In this document: one piece after another, positions 1 through 11,731 of the stretch
Layout of the letters: each line of letters opens with the position of its first letter
Position numbering within the stretch: the stretch's first letter is position 1
NCBI RefSeq assembly: GCF_002631205.1
Contig: NZ_PDLO01000008.1
Coordinates: 62,001 to 126,000, forward strand
Source: Neolewinella marina
Lineage (GTDB): Bacteria; Bacteroidota; Bacteroidia; Chitinophagales; Saprospiraceae
Length of the DNA: 64,000 bases
Direction of reading: 5' to 3'
Notes under the pieces: model-generated
Database searches by the model: none
Seen by the model: the letters and a program-made list of their open reading frames with translations, nothing else
Told to the model about the DNA's origin: nothing
Made by a program: the position numbers and the translations under genes

Positions 1-237
1 GCGCAGGGCGGTAAATTCGCGGGAACCATCCGTCCATCGCCACTGCATAAATGCCCGGACGCCTACCAGTTCGCCGCCTTCCTCCGCCAGGAGGACATGG
101 CTTGGTCCGAAGGGGTTGCGTTCGTGCTTCCACCGCCAATATGTACTTGACTTCTCGGTGGAAACATCTCCCAGGCTCAATTTAAGCAGGTTAACAATTG
201 CATCTACATCCTCCGATTCAGCTTCACGAATGGTCAT
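1..237 (-). CDS. GNAT-like N-acetyltransferase, N-terminal part (cut by window edge)
   Basis: Only the first 79 codons are present; the gene runs off the left edge. The start MTIREAESEDVDAIVNLL and the segment around residues 35-60 (WRWKHERNPFGPS, then a hydrophobic strand before EEGGELVG) are typical of the first beta-alpha units of GNAT acetyltransferases found in polysaccharide loci. The ATG at 237 overlaps the stop of the upstream glycosyltransferase by 4 nt (ATGA), which indicates translational coupling. The acetyl-CoA binding site would lie in the missing part, so the function is inferred from the N-terminus and context. It could modify a sugar or lipid carrier. Confidence 0.6.
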   Translation of the reverse strand, partial: MTIREAESEDVDAIVNLLKLSLGDVSTEKSSTYWRWKHERNPFGPSHVLLAEEGGELVGVRAFMQWRWTDGSREFTALR

Positions 238-1361
238 ACGCGTCCGTGTTTATGGGTGTCAATAACTTCGCGGTAGACAGCTTCCAGCTCATTCGCCATG
301 GTCTGTATGCTAAAATCGGTCATTACCCTTTTCCTGGCCGCCTCACCCTGTCGCCAGCGCAGCGCGGGATTACGCACCAACTTAAGTAGGGGTTGTTTAA
401 GGCCTTCCCATGCATCCACAGATGTAAGGTGCCCCTCCCTTCCGTCGGTAACCGCTTCGGGTATCCCCCCCGCGGCAGTAGCTACAATCGGCAGGCCCAT
501 ACTCATCGCTTCCAGCATGGCGATGGGAAGGCCTTCGAATTCCGAGGTCATCAGATACACATCCATCGCACTCATCCAGGGCCGCACTTCCTCCAGGCGA
601 CCGGGGAAGGTGATGCTGTTTTCCAGCCCGTATTCCCGCGCCAGACCCTTCACCTGGCTCTCTGTGGGTCCATCCCCGATTACGACGAAGTGAGCTGTCG
701 GAATTTCCGCCTTCACCTGTCGGGCAAGTTCCATCCATAGGTTGAGTCGTTTCTGAACCCGGAACACGCATACCGTACCGACAATGGGTACGTCGGCCGG
801 CAGCCCCAACCGTAGCCGGCTTTGCCCGCGATCACAATGATCCGGATTAAATCTTTCGGTGTTGACTCCATTGATCAACACTCGAACCCGCTCTTTCGGA
901 CCATCCCAATGGTGCAGCAAGCTCTGACGAACATCATCGGATACGGCCAGCACTTTAGCATTAAGGCCCATGGTAGCCAGATTAGCTAGGCGCGTAGCCT
1001 GATGGTAACGCTCCTGTTTGTTGTGCTCCGTATAAACTACCGGAACGTTAGCGTAGCGTCCGACCAGGCGCCCCACGACAGCGGACAGGGGCAGGTGGCA
1101 ATGAATCAGGTCAAACCCCTCCCTGCGGACGAATGCGGCAAGGGCCGGGGTTTTGGCCAGGATGGCTGGAGCGGAATTCGCTTCAAAGCACTTCACCGGG
1201 GCTCCCTGTTTACGAAGCTCCTCTCCCAGTTGCCCCTTGTAACTTACGAAGTAAGCAAAATGGAAGACAAAGTTTTTACGGTCGTGCACACGTAGCGTTT
1301 CGCTCAGCAAGGTTTCAGCGCCGCCTCTACCTAGAGATTTTATTAGGTGTAAAACTTTCAT
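234..1361 (-). CDS. glycosyltransferase family 4 protein
   Basis: This 375-aa protein has a GT-B fold signature. The N-terminus MKVLHLIKSLGRGGAETLL is the classical GT4 donor-loop start (GGAE). The C-terminal half carries VVIGDGP and the nucleotide-sugar site SEFEGLPIAMLEAMSMGLP (E-x7-E type), followed by TAAGGIPEAV. It should transfer a sugar from an NDP donor to the growing polysaccharide repeat unit on the cytoplasmic face. The donor and acceptor cannot be read from the sequence. It is a late gene of the minus-strand polysaccharide operon, 97 nt after the preceding GT4 gene and overlapping the next gene by 4 nt. Confidence 0.9.
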   Translation of the reverse strand: MKVLHLIKSLGRGGAETLLSETLRVHDRKNFVFHFAYFVSYKGQLGEELRKQGAPVKCFEANSAPAILAKTPALAAFVRREGFDLIHCHLPLSAVVGRLVGRYANVPVVYTEHNKQERYHQATRLANLATMGLNAKVLAVSDDVRQSLLHHWDGPKERVRVLINGVNTERFNPDHCDRGQSRLRLGLPADVPIVGTVCVFRVQKRLNLWMELARQVKAEIPTAHFVVIGDGPTESQVKGLAREYGLENSITFPGRLEEVRPWMSAMDVYLMTSEFEGLPIAMLEAMSMGLPIVATAAGGIPEAVTDGREGHLTSVDAWEGLKQPLLKLVRNPALRWRQGEAARKRVMTDFSIQTMANELEAVYREVIDTHKHGRV

Positions 1362-1458
1362 TCTAAACTATAGTAATAATGTCAATGAACAGTACATCAT
1401 AAATAAGACGGGGGGTGAAGATGAGCGTTCAGCCCATTTGTATTATACCTCCATATTT

Positions 1459-2571
1459 TTATTCCATGTCTTGCTGAATTAGCCTAAAGTACTGCTCACC
1501 CACTTCTTGCGAAGAGAAGCTGCGTACACTATCTGAAGCCTTGCTTGCCCACTTGGATAGTAAAGAGGGGTTTGCTTCGATTTCATCTAATACACTTATT
1601 AACTCCTTTTTATTGCGATTAGGAACAAGCCTTCCGTTCACATTATCAACAACCATATCGGCCGGCCCGAAGTCACAATCAGTCGCTACAACAGGAACAC
1701 CTAATGCAAGAGCTTCCAATATTACCAAACAAAAACTTTCTTCTATCGAAGTGTTAACAAGGAACGATGCTCGACTCAGCAAGGGAAAGGGATTTGCTAC
1801 TTTCCCAGTAAATATTACATAGTTTGTAAGCCTTAATTCGTGCACTAACTCTTCAAGTTGTTTTTCAAGCACTCCATGACCAACAATTAGGAGCTTATGC
1901 GATTGCCGAATCTTGCTTTCTTTGAATGCTTCTAAAAGTAGGGGGAAGTTTTTTGCCAAGCATAATCGTCCAATTGCAATTATGTATTGGCCCTGTTGAG
2001 TCTCCCCGCCTGCCGTGGTTATTTTATTTGACTGTTGAGCAGATTCTTTTATGTCTTCAAAGTCTATACAATTTGGCAAGTATCCGAGTTTACTTTTATG
2101 AAACTTTGATCTGCCTCTAATAGAACGATAAAGCCCCTTGGATGGAACAAGAATCTTTCGCGTCCAGGGCCAAGATATCGCCCAGTCTGACTCAAAATGT
2201 TTCATCTTACTTTTAACGATATAGGGCGGGTAGTCATATGTTCCAATTATGTTATCTACCCCTGAAAAAGTAGCGAGAAAACTAGAAAAGCGAGTGAAAG
2301 CCACAATAGCCTTTGGCTTTACCTTCTTGGTTACCTTCCGAAGCAACATAATTTTTTGAAAATAATGAAGGCGGGAACGATTAGGATCATATTCAGTGAG
2401 AATATGCAAGCGATTCGGAGGAACATTATGTGGTAGCTCTTGAATGTTGTTTTGAATTACATAGTGGACATCAAGCCCCCTCTGCGATAGTTGCTTTCCT
2501 ATTCGTAAAGCCATCCGTTCTGCTCCACCGGTTTTAAAAGATCCGACTAAGATAATAATTCTCGTATTCAT
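1459..2571 (-). CDS. glycosyltransferase family 4 protein
   Basis: GT4-type enzyme of 370 aa from the chosen ATG at 2571 (MNTRIIILVGSFKTGGAERM). An in-frame upstream start at 2601 would add ten residues without homologous character. The GGAE donor loop is near residue 16. A C-terminal EESFCLVILEALALGVPVVA block supplies the E-x7-E motif, followed by TDCDFGPADMV. Codon usage and base composition are clearly AT-richer than in the genes upstream in the locus, suggesting separate acquisition of this segment. It probably adds one residue of the repeat unit; specificity is unknown. Confidence 0.88.
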   Translation of the reverse strand: MNTRIIILVGSFKTGGAERMALRIGKQLSQRGLDVHYVIQNNIQELPHNVPPNRLHILTEYDPNRSRLHYFQKIMLLRKVTKKVKPKAIVAFTRFSSFLATFSGVDNIIGTYDYPPYIVKSKMKHFESDWAISWPWTRKILVPSKGLYRSIRGRSKFHKSKLGYLPNCIDFEDIKESAQQSNKITTAGGETQQGQYIIAIGRLCLAKNFPLLLEAFKESKIRQSHKLLIVGHGVLEKQLEELVHELRLTNYVIFTGKVANPFPLLSRASFLVNTSIEESFCLVILEALALGVPVVATDCDFGPADMVVDNVNGRLVPNRNKKELISVLDEIEANPSLLSKWASKASDSVRSFSSQEVGEQYFRLIQQDME

Positions 2572-2883
2572 TGATAATGTTTCAATAGTTATAGCCAACA
2601 CAACGTTTTACAACATTGCTCTTTACGCGTATACAACTTTCGACAGTTCAGGTGTATCATGTAAGCATGGTATCCAAGACGCGCCGGATCTATGGTGTGA
2701 AATTTACCCGCGTTTCATAAGATCCTTTACTGCGTTCTAGAGCATTGAGCCCCCAGGGTATAACATATTAGTCTACTTTGTTTGGCTTCATTACCTTTCA
2801 AGACACACCAGGAGCCTATTGTAAGTAGACTTTTATTGCCTGATGGAAGATACTGCCCTAGAATGGAACTTCAATTCTGGTTT
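2572..2883. other. intergenic gap, no gene recognised
   Basis: About 310 AT-rich bases between two minus-strand glycosyltransferase genes. I see no open frame of useful length, no tRNA and no strong hairpin. It may be decayed sequence or hold an internal promoter, but nothing specific can be supported. Confidence 0.5.
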
Positions 2884-3969
2884 TCAAGAGAGAATTCTTG
2901 CTAGCTGTTGGCGGTGGGCAACAGCAGAGTAAAAGCGTTCATAATCCACCTTGGCTTGCGGATAGAAGAAAACCTGATGGCCTAGCTGCTTTTTTTCGAC
3001 CAACCCTTTCAGCAAACCAGCCAGTTCAAATTCGTCCTTAAATATATTTACATACGGCTGGCCTAAAATCGCGTCATATCCGTGCAGCCCCATTTCAGTG
3101 GAAAGAATTGGTTTACCGTAGTACATCGCCTCCGCTACCTTGGTTTTCATCCCGGAGCCGGAAAAAATCGGGTTAGTTACTACATCGCAACTGTTGTAAA
3201 ACGGATCCAGGCTATCTACAAACCCATACACGGAAACGTTATCTTTGTTTAACCCCGACACCCCGTCAAACCCCTTACCCACTACGGTGAGTTTTACGTT
3301 TGGCATTTGGGAAATTGCAGTTGCCAACCAACGCGCTGCTTGCACATTAGCATAAAATGCACCACCGACAAACAACAGTTTCAATGGTAAACCGCTTTCG
3401 GGCCGCGGACTTACCCCGCCCCCGCACGCTACCGCTATCGGCAGTACAGCCGAGGAATGGGAAGGATAGATGCGGTTAGCAGCCTGCAAATCCTCTTGGG
3501 TAAGGTACACACAGGCGTCCGCTTTCCTTGCCACTATCCACTCCTGAACATAGTAGTAAGCGGCCAAAGCTAGCGACTTAGGATTTTTTTTATGTACAAA
3601 CGCCCGGTAAAAGAATATGCTTTCCACGTTGTGATAAAGCACAATGATCCTGACCTTTGGCTTTCTTTTGCGTACCTGGGCCACTGCCGTACCATAGTTC
3701 GAGCCGTCAAAAACAACGGTTCCGGTTTCCGGAATCTGGTCGACAAAAGCCCGAAACTCCGGAGTGTCGCAAAGATGTAAACCGTCCAGGCGAAACTTCA
3801 GCAAATTAACGTAATTGTTGGACCGGTCATACACGAAGTGGAACACCCGAAGATCCGCGGATATTTCCCTCAACGCCACCATGGTGCTGTGCCGGAATTT
3901 TTCCCGCCCCGTGCCCTTGCTGTCGAGCTGGCCGGTGAACAGGGTAAGGGGGGCAGTTAAGCGTTCCAT
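2884..3969 (-). CDS. GT-B glycosyltransferase (group 1-like)
   Basis: A 361-aa glycosyltransferase-like protein. The C-terminal domain contains LLFVGGAFYANVQAARWL, a VGKGF strand, YGFVDSL, and the donor-site segment FSGSGMKTKVAEAMYYGKPI followed by STEMGLHGYD, as in GT4-like enzymes where Lys replaces the usual Glu region. The N-terminal half is less conserved, consistent with acceptor recognition. Its start overlaps the 3' end of the upstream gene by 13 nt, so the two are probably co-translated. It is likely a cytosolic, membrane-associated transferase acting on the lipid-linked repeat unit. Donor sugar unknown. Confidence 0.82.
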   Translation of the reverse strand: MERLTAPLTLFTGQLDSKGTGREKFRHSTMVALREISADLRVFHFVYDRSNNYVNLLKFRLDGLHLCDTPEFRAFVDQIPETGTVVFDGSNYGTAVAQVRKRKPKVRIIVLYHNVESIFFYRAFVHKKNPKSLALAAYYYVQEWIVARKADACVYLTQEDLQAANRIYPSHSSAVLPIAVACGGGVSPRPESGLPLKLLFVGGAFYANVQAARWLATAISQMPNVKLTVVGKGFDGVSGLNKDNVSVYGFVDSLDPFYNSCDVVTNPIFSGSGMKTKVAEAMYYGKPILSTEMGLHGYDAILGQPYVNIFKDEFELAGLLKGLVEKKQLGHQVFFYPQAKVDYERFYSAVAHRQQLARILS

Positions 3970-5144
3970 CTGTCGTAAATCAATTTATCAGGCGCTGCCT
4001 CCTTTGTATCCAGCAGAGATTTAATACGAAGCAGTGATTCCTTGCCTGTGTAGCTCATCCAATCTTCAAAAAACACATTTGTCTTTTGGAGATATTCTGC
4101 ACTATTTTGACGGATGCCTGCGATTCGCTGTTCTACTTCACCGATTGATTTGTCGCGCAATTTGACAATGATCTCATCTTCCAGGTAGTAATAATTCAGT
4201 CTAACCCCATTGGCCGTTAGGTCTACAACGATTGAACCATTTTTCAAGGCATCTAACGCCACCCCGGACGAGCAAGAGAAAATTACGTCTCCCGGCTCCG
4301 ACAGGGAGGCAACGCGTTCACTTTCAAAAGTGATGGGACATTGGAGATGATCACCAATAATTTCAGCCATCTCATGTTTCTTCATGCGCGGGTGAAGGCA
4401 AATGTGCAGCATCGGCAGCCTAAACCCCTTTAACCACTTGATTTGCCGTATCAGCTCGTTTTTATGATAGGGTGAAGGGGCAAAGATGTATTTACACCTT
4501 TGCCGCGCAAAGCCCGTGGCCCGCCAGGGAGCATACTGAATCAGCGGATTGCCTACTACTTTCATTTTACCTGACGCCCCCAGGCTTTTATATATTTCCC
4601 GATCCTTTCTACTCCACAGCCCGGCAACGTGAACGGGAAGGTCTTGGTAGGCGACGTTGTTTGCCGTAGGGGCGTGGGGCAGGTAAACGGTACGGATTTC
4701 TTTTGCTGCCGCCACCCAGATGAGTGCGCGGCAGGTAACGGAATGCTGGCTGAATACGACAATCGAATCCGGTGAACCCGACAACACCTGGTGGGCACGT
4801 ATAAAACTCCAGGTCGCCGACTTAATATCCTTTGTTAAAACCGAAACCTGCCCCCCCCGAAGGATTCTGATGAGGATGCCAGGCAGGTTCATCACTAACG
4901 TACCATATAACACTACAGCATTTAGTCCCCCCACTGGGCTTTTGGCCCTGGAGGCGCCCAAAAAGCTGCAAATCTTTTGGTAGTAAGCTTCCGTAGTACC
5001 CCAATCGCTGAAGATGAGGGTATTTGCGTACCGTCTGTACTTATAAGCAGGCTTTACCAATGGAATCCAGCCCAATAATATTGCTTGTGCGGTGAGCAGT
5101 AACAGCCGAGCTTTGGATAACGGGGCGCGATGAGCTTCGGTCAA
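3957..5144 (-). CDS. putative capsule/CDP-glycerol-transferase-like GT-B protein
   Basis: 395 aa with an N-terminal hydrophobic stretch (around residues 12-32, LLLLTAQAILLGWIPLV). The centre contains VVFSQHSVTCRALIWVAAAK and YLPHAPTANNV, and a late FSCSSGVALDALKNGSIVVD segment. This order of strand, His-Pro-rich loop and Ser/Ser-Gly-x-x-x-D/E-A resembles CDP-glycerol glycerophosphotransferase-like and capsule GT-B enzymes, but no family motif is decisive. Context in the polysaccharide locus supports a transferase role. The reading frame crosses a C8 tract at 4851-4858 (G8 in the coding strand), a possible slippage point. Function assigned at superfamily level only. Confidence 0.6.
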   Translation of the reverse strand: MTEAHRAPLSKARLLLLTAQAILLGWIPLVKPAYKYRRYANTLIFSDWGTTEAYYQKICSFLGASRAKSPVGGLNAVVLYGTLVMNLPGILIRILRGGQVSVLTKDIKSATWSFIRAHQVLSGSPDSIVVFSQHSVTCRALIWVAAAKEIRTVYLPHAPTANNVAYQDLPVHVAGLWSRKDREIYKSLGASGKMKVVGNPLIQYAPWRATGFARQRCKYIFAPSPYHKNELIRQIKWLKGFRLPMLHICLHPRMKKHEMAEIIGDHLQCPITFESERVASLSEPGDVIFSCSSGVALDALKNGSIVVDLTANGVRLNYYYLEDEIIVKLRDKSIGEVEQRIAGIRQNSAEYLQKTNVFFEDWMSYTGKESLLRIKSLLDTKEAAPDKLIYDRWNA

Positions 5145-5551
5145 TGCGTAAAAGGGCGCCCCGGTCCATCCTAAAAACGATATATACGTTTCAACAAAAG
5201 ATGATTTCGTATTGATAATACTAGAGTTTAAATCGTGTAGGGGAGAGGGGGAGGGAAAGAGAACCTATTGAACAGTATTAGTAATCAATGTGGACGGATA
5301 GTAATACAGCCTGATTGTGTTGCAACTATTTAAAATTAAAGTGGTGCACTATCGGATCGCCCTATAGCGAAAAAAACGAGTTGGATCTAAATAAAGGGTG
5401 GGTAAGACTTCCAATTTGAGCCGGAACCGTTTACACCAAAAAAACATAGGTGAATTGGCCACTTACCAAATTACACCCCCTATCTTCTGCAATACAACGC
5501 TTAGTATCCAACGAATAAACATGTACTGATTTAACCGCTTACCGCCATGTA
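5145..5551. other. 407-bp AT-rich gap in polysaccharide locus
   Basis: No open frame, RNA gene or clear hairpin is visible on either strand. The sequence is markedly AT-richer than flanking housekeeping DNA and contains short A-runs. It separates the pyruvyltransferase-like gene from the downstream glycosyltransferase block, so a new promoter or a recombination scar is possible, but I cannot point to one. Confidence 0.5.
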
Positions 5552-6490
5552 CTATTTGAAGACTGGCAGAACTGGCAGAGGGCAGGACGCTAATAGCCCA
5601 GTTGCCAGCTCGCTAACTTTATCAAACATGCTTTCAAACCTTATATTCTCTGTACGAATTGCATCAGTTAAAGATATTGCAGTATAGTCCCTATTATTCA
5701 CTGAGCTATAATAATCAACAAACTTAAATCTTCCACCATGTAATTTATCACCTATAACAACGTGCTTATTAGGGATATTGTATGCATCAGAGGCGATTAA
5801 TCCATGTAATGAACTAGATAGAATCCGCTCACAAGACAATATGTCGTCTACAAAAGCCTCCACTCCATTTAGTACAGAAATTAATTTTACATCCTCATTG
5901 TTGTTCAAAAAAGTTTTCAAACTAGGGTGCTCTAGTTCCGTATAGTGAGGAACAATTCCGACCTTATGCTTGATAGCAATGTCCGGATTGTATAATCGTG
6001 GCAACAAAATAGCAGGGTCACCGTAAACCGGGGGGCAGTCTATATTGAAACTTTCGTATACATCTCTAGACAAAGGCCCGCGAACTGCATGGACTACTGA
6101 AGGTGTATATGGCAGATTGTCGGGTTTCCTAATGAACCCAGACCCCCAAACTTCGAATCCACCAAATCGAATATTTTGGTCAAGAACGCTACCGATACAA
6201 GTGAATTTCCGTCGGTTCTTTATCAGATAAATATCTTTTAAATTAATACACTTTTGCCCCGTTAACGCCTCAACCAAATAAGGGTTTAGTATGTCTCCGA
6301 AGTTGAATGTTCCGCCCTTACTATGAGACCAATATAATAGAATATTGTCAGTAAACAGGTTAGCCCTTACAGAATCAAAAAGGTTCGACCACTTGAGTCT
6401 ATACAAATGACTTTTATACATATAATTTGGTTTACAACCAACCATAGGTTTGGCTAGTTGAAGTTCATCTTTTGAAGCCCAATTAGGCAA
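5552..6490 (-). CDS. polysaccharide pyruvyl transferase family protein
   Basis: 312 aa showing the ordered motifs of the PF04230 family: NFGDILNPYLVEALTG near residue 62, a GSGF strand, VRGPLSRDVYE, YGDPAILLPRLY, and the C-terminal SSSLHGLIASDAYNIPN. Members such as CsaB and WcaK transfer pyruvate from phosphoenolpyruvate onto polysaccharide sugars as ketals. The gene is AT-rich and stands alone, with 150 bp before it and 407 bp after it. The true start could be a few codons downstream (Met16 or Met24). The exact acceptor is unknown; it likely tailors the exported polymer. Confidence 0.85.
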   Translation of the reverse strand: MPNWASKDELQLAKPMVGCKPNYMYKSHLYRLKWSNLFDSVRANLFTDNILLYWSHSKGGTFNFGDILNPYLVEALTGQKCINLKDIYLIKNRRKFTCIGSVLDQNIRFGGFEVWGSGFIRKPDNLPYTPSVVHAVRGPLSRDVYESFNIDCPPVYGDPAILLPRLYNPDIAIKHKVGIVPHYTELEHPSLKTFLNNNEDVKLISVLNGVEAFVDDILSCERILSSSLHGLIASDAYNIPNKHVVIGDKLHGGRFKFVDYYSSVNNRDYTAISLTDAIRTENIRFESMFDKVSELATGLLASCPLPVLPVFK

Positions 6491-6640
6491 TTCACCTTAA
6501 GAGCAATTCAGCTATATTTCAAGAATTCTCCTAAGCGGTTAAGGTACGAATAATTGTGCAGCTAATCAAAAGAACTACCATAGCTAAGAATTGCATTCAT
6601 ACTGAATTATGGATGCAATTCTACTTTCCCTCTTGTCCTT

Positions 6641-9040
<2,400 letters not shown>

Positions 9041-9061
9041 GGATGAAATTTAAAGTGATGT

Positions 9062-9877
9062 CTAGCGAGTAGCGATCGCGATTATGATGGAAACGAGAGA
9101 CAAAGCCGCAGTGCCATAGGAAACGAACCGCTGGGCCGGATCGGACACCGTCGCCACGCGGGCCGGAAGGGGTTCGACGTAGATGACGTCGTTCTGTTGT
9201 AGGTAGTAGTAGGGTGACTCAAATATGTCGCCCCGTTGCAAGTTCAACCGCGTGTAGGTACGCAGCCCCCGTTCCTCCCGGATGACCAATACATTGGCTC
9301 GGTTCGCGTATTGCGTCAAATCGCCCGCCCGCCCGATGGCTTCAAGGAGGGTCACGCGCTTGTTGGTTATTTGAACCGTTCCGGGCTGCAACACTTCCCC
9401 CAAGACGGTGACCTTCAGGTTGAGATAACGGATGTTGACCACTGGCGTCTTTAAATAGGGATCGAGCATTTCAGTCAGCTTCCCCTTAACCTCTTCCAGG
9501 GTCATCCCTGCCACGGAAATGGTACCTAGTATCGGAAATTCGATATTTCCGTTCACATCCACTAGATACCCGGAGAAGAGTTCAAGTTGCTGAGCATTTT
9601 GCCCATTACCGGATTGTCGCTGGCCACCATCCACTGGATCAATGTTGAAGGGCGCGGCCGCTTCGGGATTGATGCTGTTGACGGTGATCCGTAACAGGTC
9701 CTCCGGCTGAATTTCCGGGTTGGTATATCCTTCAATGGTCGTCTGTTGGAGGCTGTCAGCACGCAGTGACTGAAAACTTACCAGTTCCTCGTGGGAAACA
9801 CAGGAGCTGGCCATGGTTACTACTATGCCTGCTAAAATGAATGCCAGGCTGCCAAAGCGAAAGAAATGACCATTCAT
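9062..9877 (-). CDS. Wza-like polysaccharide export lipoprotein
   Basis: 271 aa from ATG 9877. A longer frame begins at 9988, but only this start gives a proper SPII signal (MNGHFFRFGSLAFILAGIVV, then MASSC). The mature part has the poly-export domain (EIQPEDLLRITVNSINPEA; SGYLVDVNGNIEFPILGTIS) and an SLBB domain (VTVLGEVLQPGTVQITNKRV), with a C-terminal hydrophobic helix (YGTAALSLVSIIIAIATR) that may be the outer-membrane anchor. It should form the outer-membrane export channel working with the adjacent Wzc-like protein. It lies 10 nt downstream of the phosphatase gene, in the same operon. Confidence 0.92.
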   Translation of the reverse strand: MNGHFFRFGSLAFILAGIVVTMASSCVSHEELVSFQSLRADSLQQTTIEGYTNPEIQPEDLLRITVNSINPEAAAPFNIDPVDGGQRQSGNGQNAQQLELFSGYLVDVNGNIEFPILGTISVAGMTLEEVKGKLTEMLDPYLKTPVVNIRYLNLKVTVLGEVLQPGTVQITNKRVTLLEAIGRAGDLTQYANRANVLVIREERGLRTYTRLNLQRGDIFESPYYYLQQNDVIYVEPLPARVATVSDPAQRFVSYGTAALSLVSIIIAIATR

Positions 9878-9887
9878 AAAGATTGAT

Positions 9888-10619
9888 TTAAAGCTGGGAG
9901 TTATGCCATTTACCACGCAAAACGATCTCCCGGTCGGTCTGTCTACTGAACCTCCCCATTTTATCAAGGTGGTCCATCCTGTGGGCATCGGAACCCAGCC
10001 ACTTCACTATCCCCTCATTCAAAAGTTGGGCTGCAACCTTGCGTACCGCTGTTCCGTAATGATCAGTCAGAGAAAGGGTGTTGATCTGTAGTTCGACGCC
10101 CTTAGCAACCAGTTTGCGCAACTGCTCTGGCTTATCGTGCAGGTAACTATACCGCTCCGGGTGAGCCAACACTACCTGATAGCCTTTGGCCTGCGCAGTA
10201 AAAAGCACCTGGGCAAAATTTGCCGGCATGGAAACAAAGGAAAACTCGATCAGTATCCGGTTTCCGGGTAAGGTTAATAAATTGTCGTGCTGGAGGAGGT
10301 CTGTAAAGCCCTCATCAATAAGATATTCAGCTGCGGCGGACAACTCAATCTCGATACCGGAAGATATCACCGCCTCACGAACCAATTCCAGCTTCTCCAA
10401 GATTATTGCCGGTGAATTTGGATACAGGTCCGCCATCACGTGGGGGGTAGCGATTAGTTTTCGATACCCCAAAGCAACAAAGCGTTGGATCAGCGCGAGG
10501 CTTTCCGTTAAATCCTTTGCCCCGTCGTCAATCCCTGGCAGCCAATGCGCATGCATGTCGGTTTGTAAGAACCCAAAATCCTTAACAGGAGGTGGTTTGC
10601 GACGGAGGAAGCCAAACAT
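9888..10619 (-). CDS. CpsB/CapC-type protein-tyrosine phosphatase (PHP family)
   Basis: 243 aa, a PHP-fold metal-dependent phosphatase. Visible metal ligands include DMHAHWLPGIDDGA (residues 21-34), ATPHV, LAHPERY and GSDAHRMD, all in the order expected for CpsB/YwqE. It should dephosphorylate the tyrosine tail of the Wzc-like kinase encoded two genes downstream, resetting the polymerisation cycle. The start codon overlaps the stop of the epimerase gene by one base (TAATG), which argues for translational coupling. The length is normal for the family. Confidence 0.93.
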   Translation of the reverse strand: MFGFLRRKPPPVKDFGFLQTDMHAHWLPGIDDGAKDLTESLALIQRFVALGYRKLIATPHVMADLYPNSPAIILEKLELVREAVISSGIEIELSAAAEYLIDEGFTDLLQHDNLLTLPGNRILIEFSFVSMPANFAQVLFTAQAKGYQVVLAHPERYSYLHDKPEQLRKLVAKGVELQINTLSLTDHYGTAVRKVAAQLLNEGIVKWLGSDAHRMDHLDKMGRFSRQTDREIVLRGKWHNSQL

Positions 10620-11707
10620 TATTGAGCCTGTTGACTGTTACTCGCGCCCGCTTCCCGGGTGTAGCCGTAAAACTCCCGGTACCAGTCCAGGAACTGCCGG
10701 ATGCCGTGGCGGATGTTGGTTTCCGGCTTGTAGCCGAGGTCATCCATCAGGTCCTGTACGTTGGCGTAGGTAGCCGGTACATCGCCTGGCTGGATGTCCA
10801 TCATAATTTTCTTGGCCTCCAGCCCGAGCTCCTCTTCGATGGCGGTGACGAAGTCCATCAGTTTCACGGGATCGTTGTTGCCAATGTTGTACACCTTGTA
10901 GGGTGCCTTGGAAGTGGAGGGGTCGGGGGATTCGCCGGACCAGTCCGGATTGCCCTTGGGCGGATTGTCGATCACCCGCTTGATGCCTTCCACGATATCG
11001 TCCACGTAGGTGAAGTCGCGGACCATGTTGCCGTGGTTGAACACCTTGATGGGCTCCCCTTTCAGGATGGCTTCGGTGAAGAGGAAAAGGGCCATATCGG
11101 GGCGCCCCCAGGGGCCATATACCGTGAAGAAGCGCAGACCGGTGGTGGCCAGCCCGAACAGGTGGCTGTAGGTATGGGCCATCAGCTCATTGCTCTTCTT
11201 GCTGGCGGCGTAAAGGGAGATCGGGTGGTCGACGTTGTCGCTGGTGGCCAGCGGCATCCGCTCGTTGAGGCCGTAGACGCTGGAGCTGGAGGCGTAGGCC
11301 AGGTGCTTTACGCCGTGGTGTCGGCAGACCTCCAGGATGTTGGTGAAGCCGATGATGTTGCTGTCGATGTAGGCCTGGGGGTTCACCAGGCTGTAGCGGA
11401 CGCCGGCCTGGGCAGCCAGGTTGACCACGGTGGTAAACTGTTCGCCAGCGAAGAGGTTGTTCAGCCCGTCGCGGTCAGTCAGGTCCAGCTTGATAAAGCG
11501 GTAGTTGGGGTGGGTGCTACTCTGCACCAGTTCGCCGTAGGCGATGGTGTCCCGGGCGATGCCGGCCCGCTCCAGGCGGCCGTATTTGACGTTGACGTCG
11601 TAGTAGTCGTTGATGACGTCGAGGCCGACGACCTGCTCGCCCTCGCGGACGAGCCGCCGGGCAAGGTGGGAACCGATGAAACCGGCCGTTCCGGTAATGA
11701 GTACCAT
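10619..11707 (-). CDS. NAD-dependent epimerase, UDP-glucuronate 4-epimerase type
   Basis: 362-aa extended SDR. The N-terminal nucleotide site is [16 protein letters not shown], the catalytic motif SLYAASKKSNELMAHTYSHL, and the substrate-binding part reads FFTVYGPWGRPDMALFLFTE, the signature of the GAE/LpsL group that interconverts UDP-glucuronate and UDP-galacturonate. The neighbouring dehydrogenase would supply a UDP-uronic acid, so the pair makes chemical sense. Substrate could also be an N-acetylated uronate (TviC-like). It lies 24 nt after the dehydrogenase. Confidence 0.87.
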   Translation of the reverse strand: MVLITGTAGFIGSHLARRLVREGEQVVGLDVINDYYDVNVKYGRLERAGIARDTIAYGELVQSSTHPNYRFIKLDLTDRDGLNNLFAGEQFTTVVNLAAQAGVRYSLVNPQAYIDSNIIGFTNILEVCRHHGVKHLAYASSSSVYGLNERMPLATSDNVDHPISLYAASKKSNELMAHTYSHLFGLATTGLRFFTVYGPWGRPDMALFLFTEAILKGEPIKVFNHGNMVRDFTYVDDIVEGIKRVIDNPPKGNPDWSGESPDPSTSKAPYKVYNIGNNDPVKLMDFVTAIEEELGLEAKKIMMDIQPGDVPATYANVQDLMDDLGYKPETNIRHGIRQFLDWYREFYGYTREAGASNSQQAQ

Positions 11708-11731
11708 GCTTGGGGTTTTGTAGGTGCGGAA

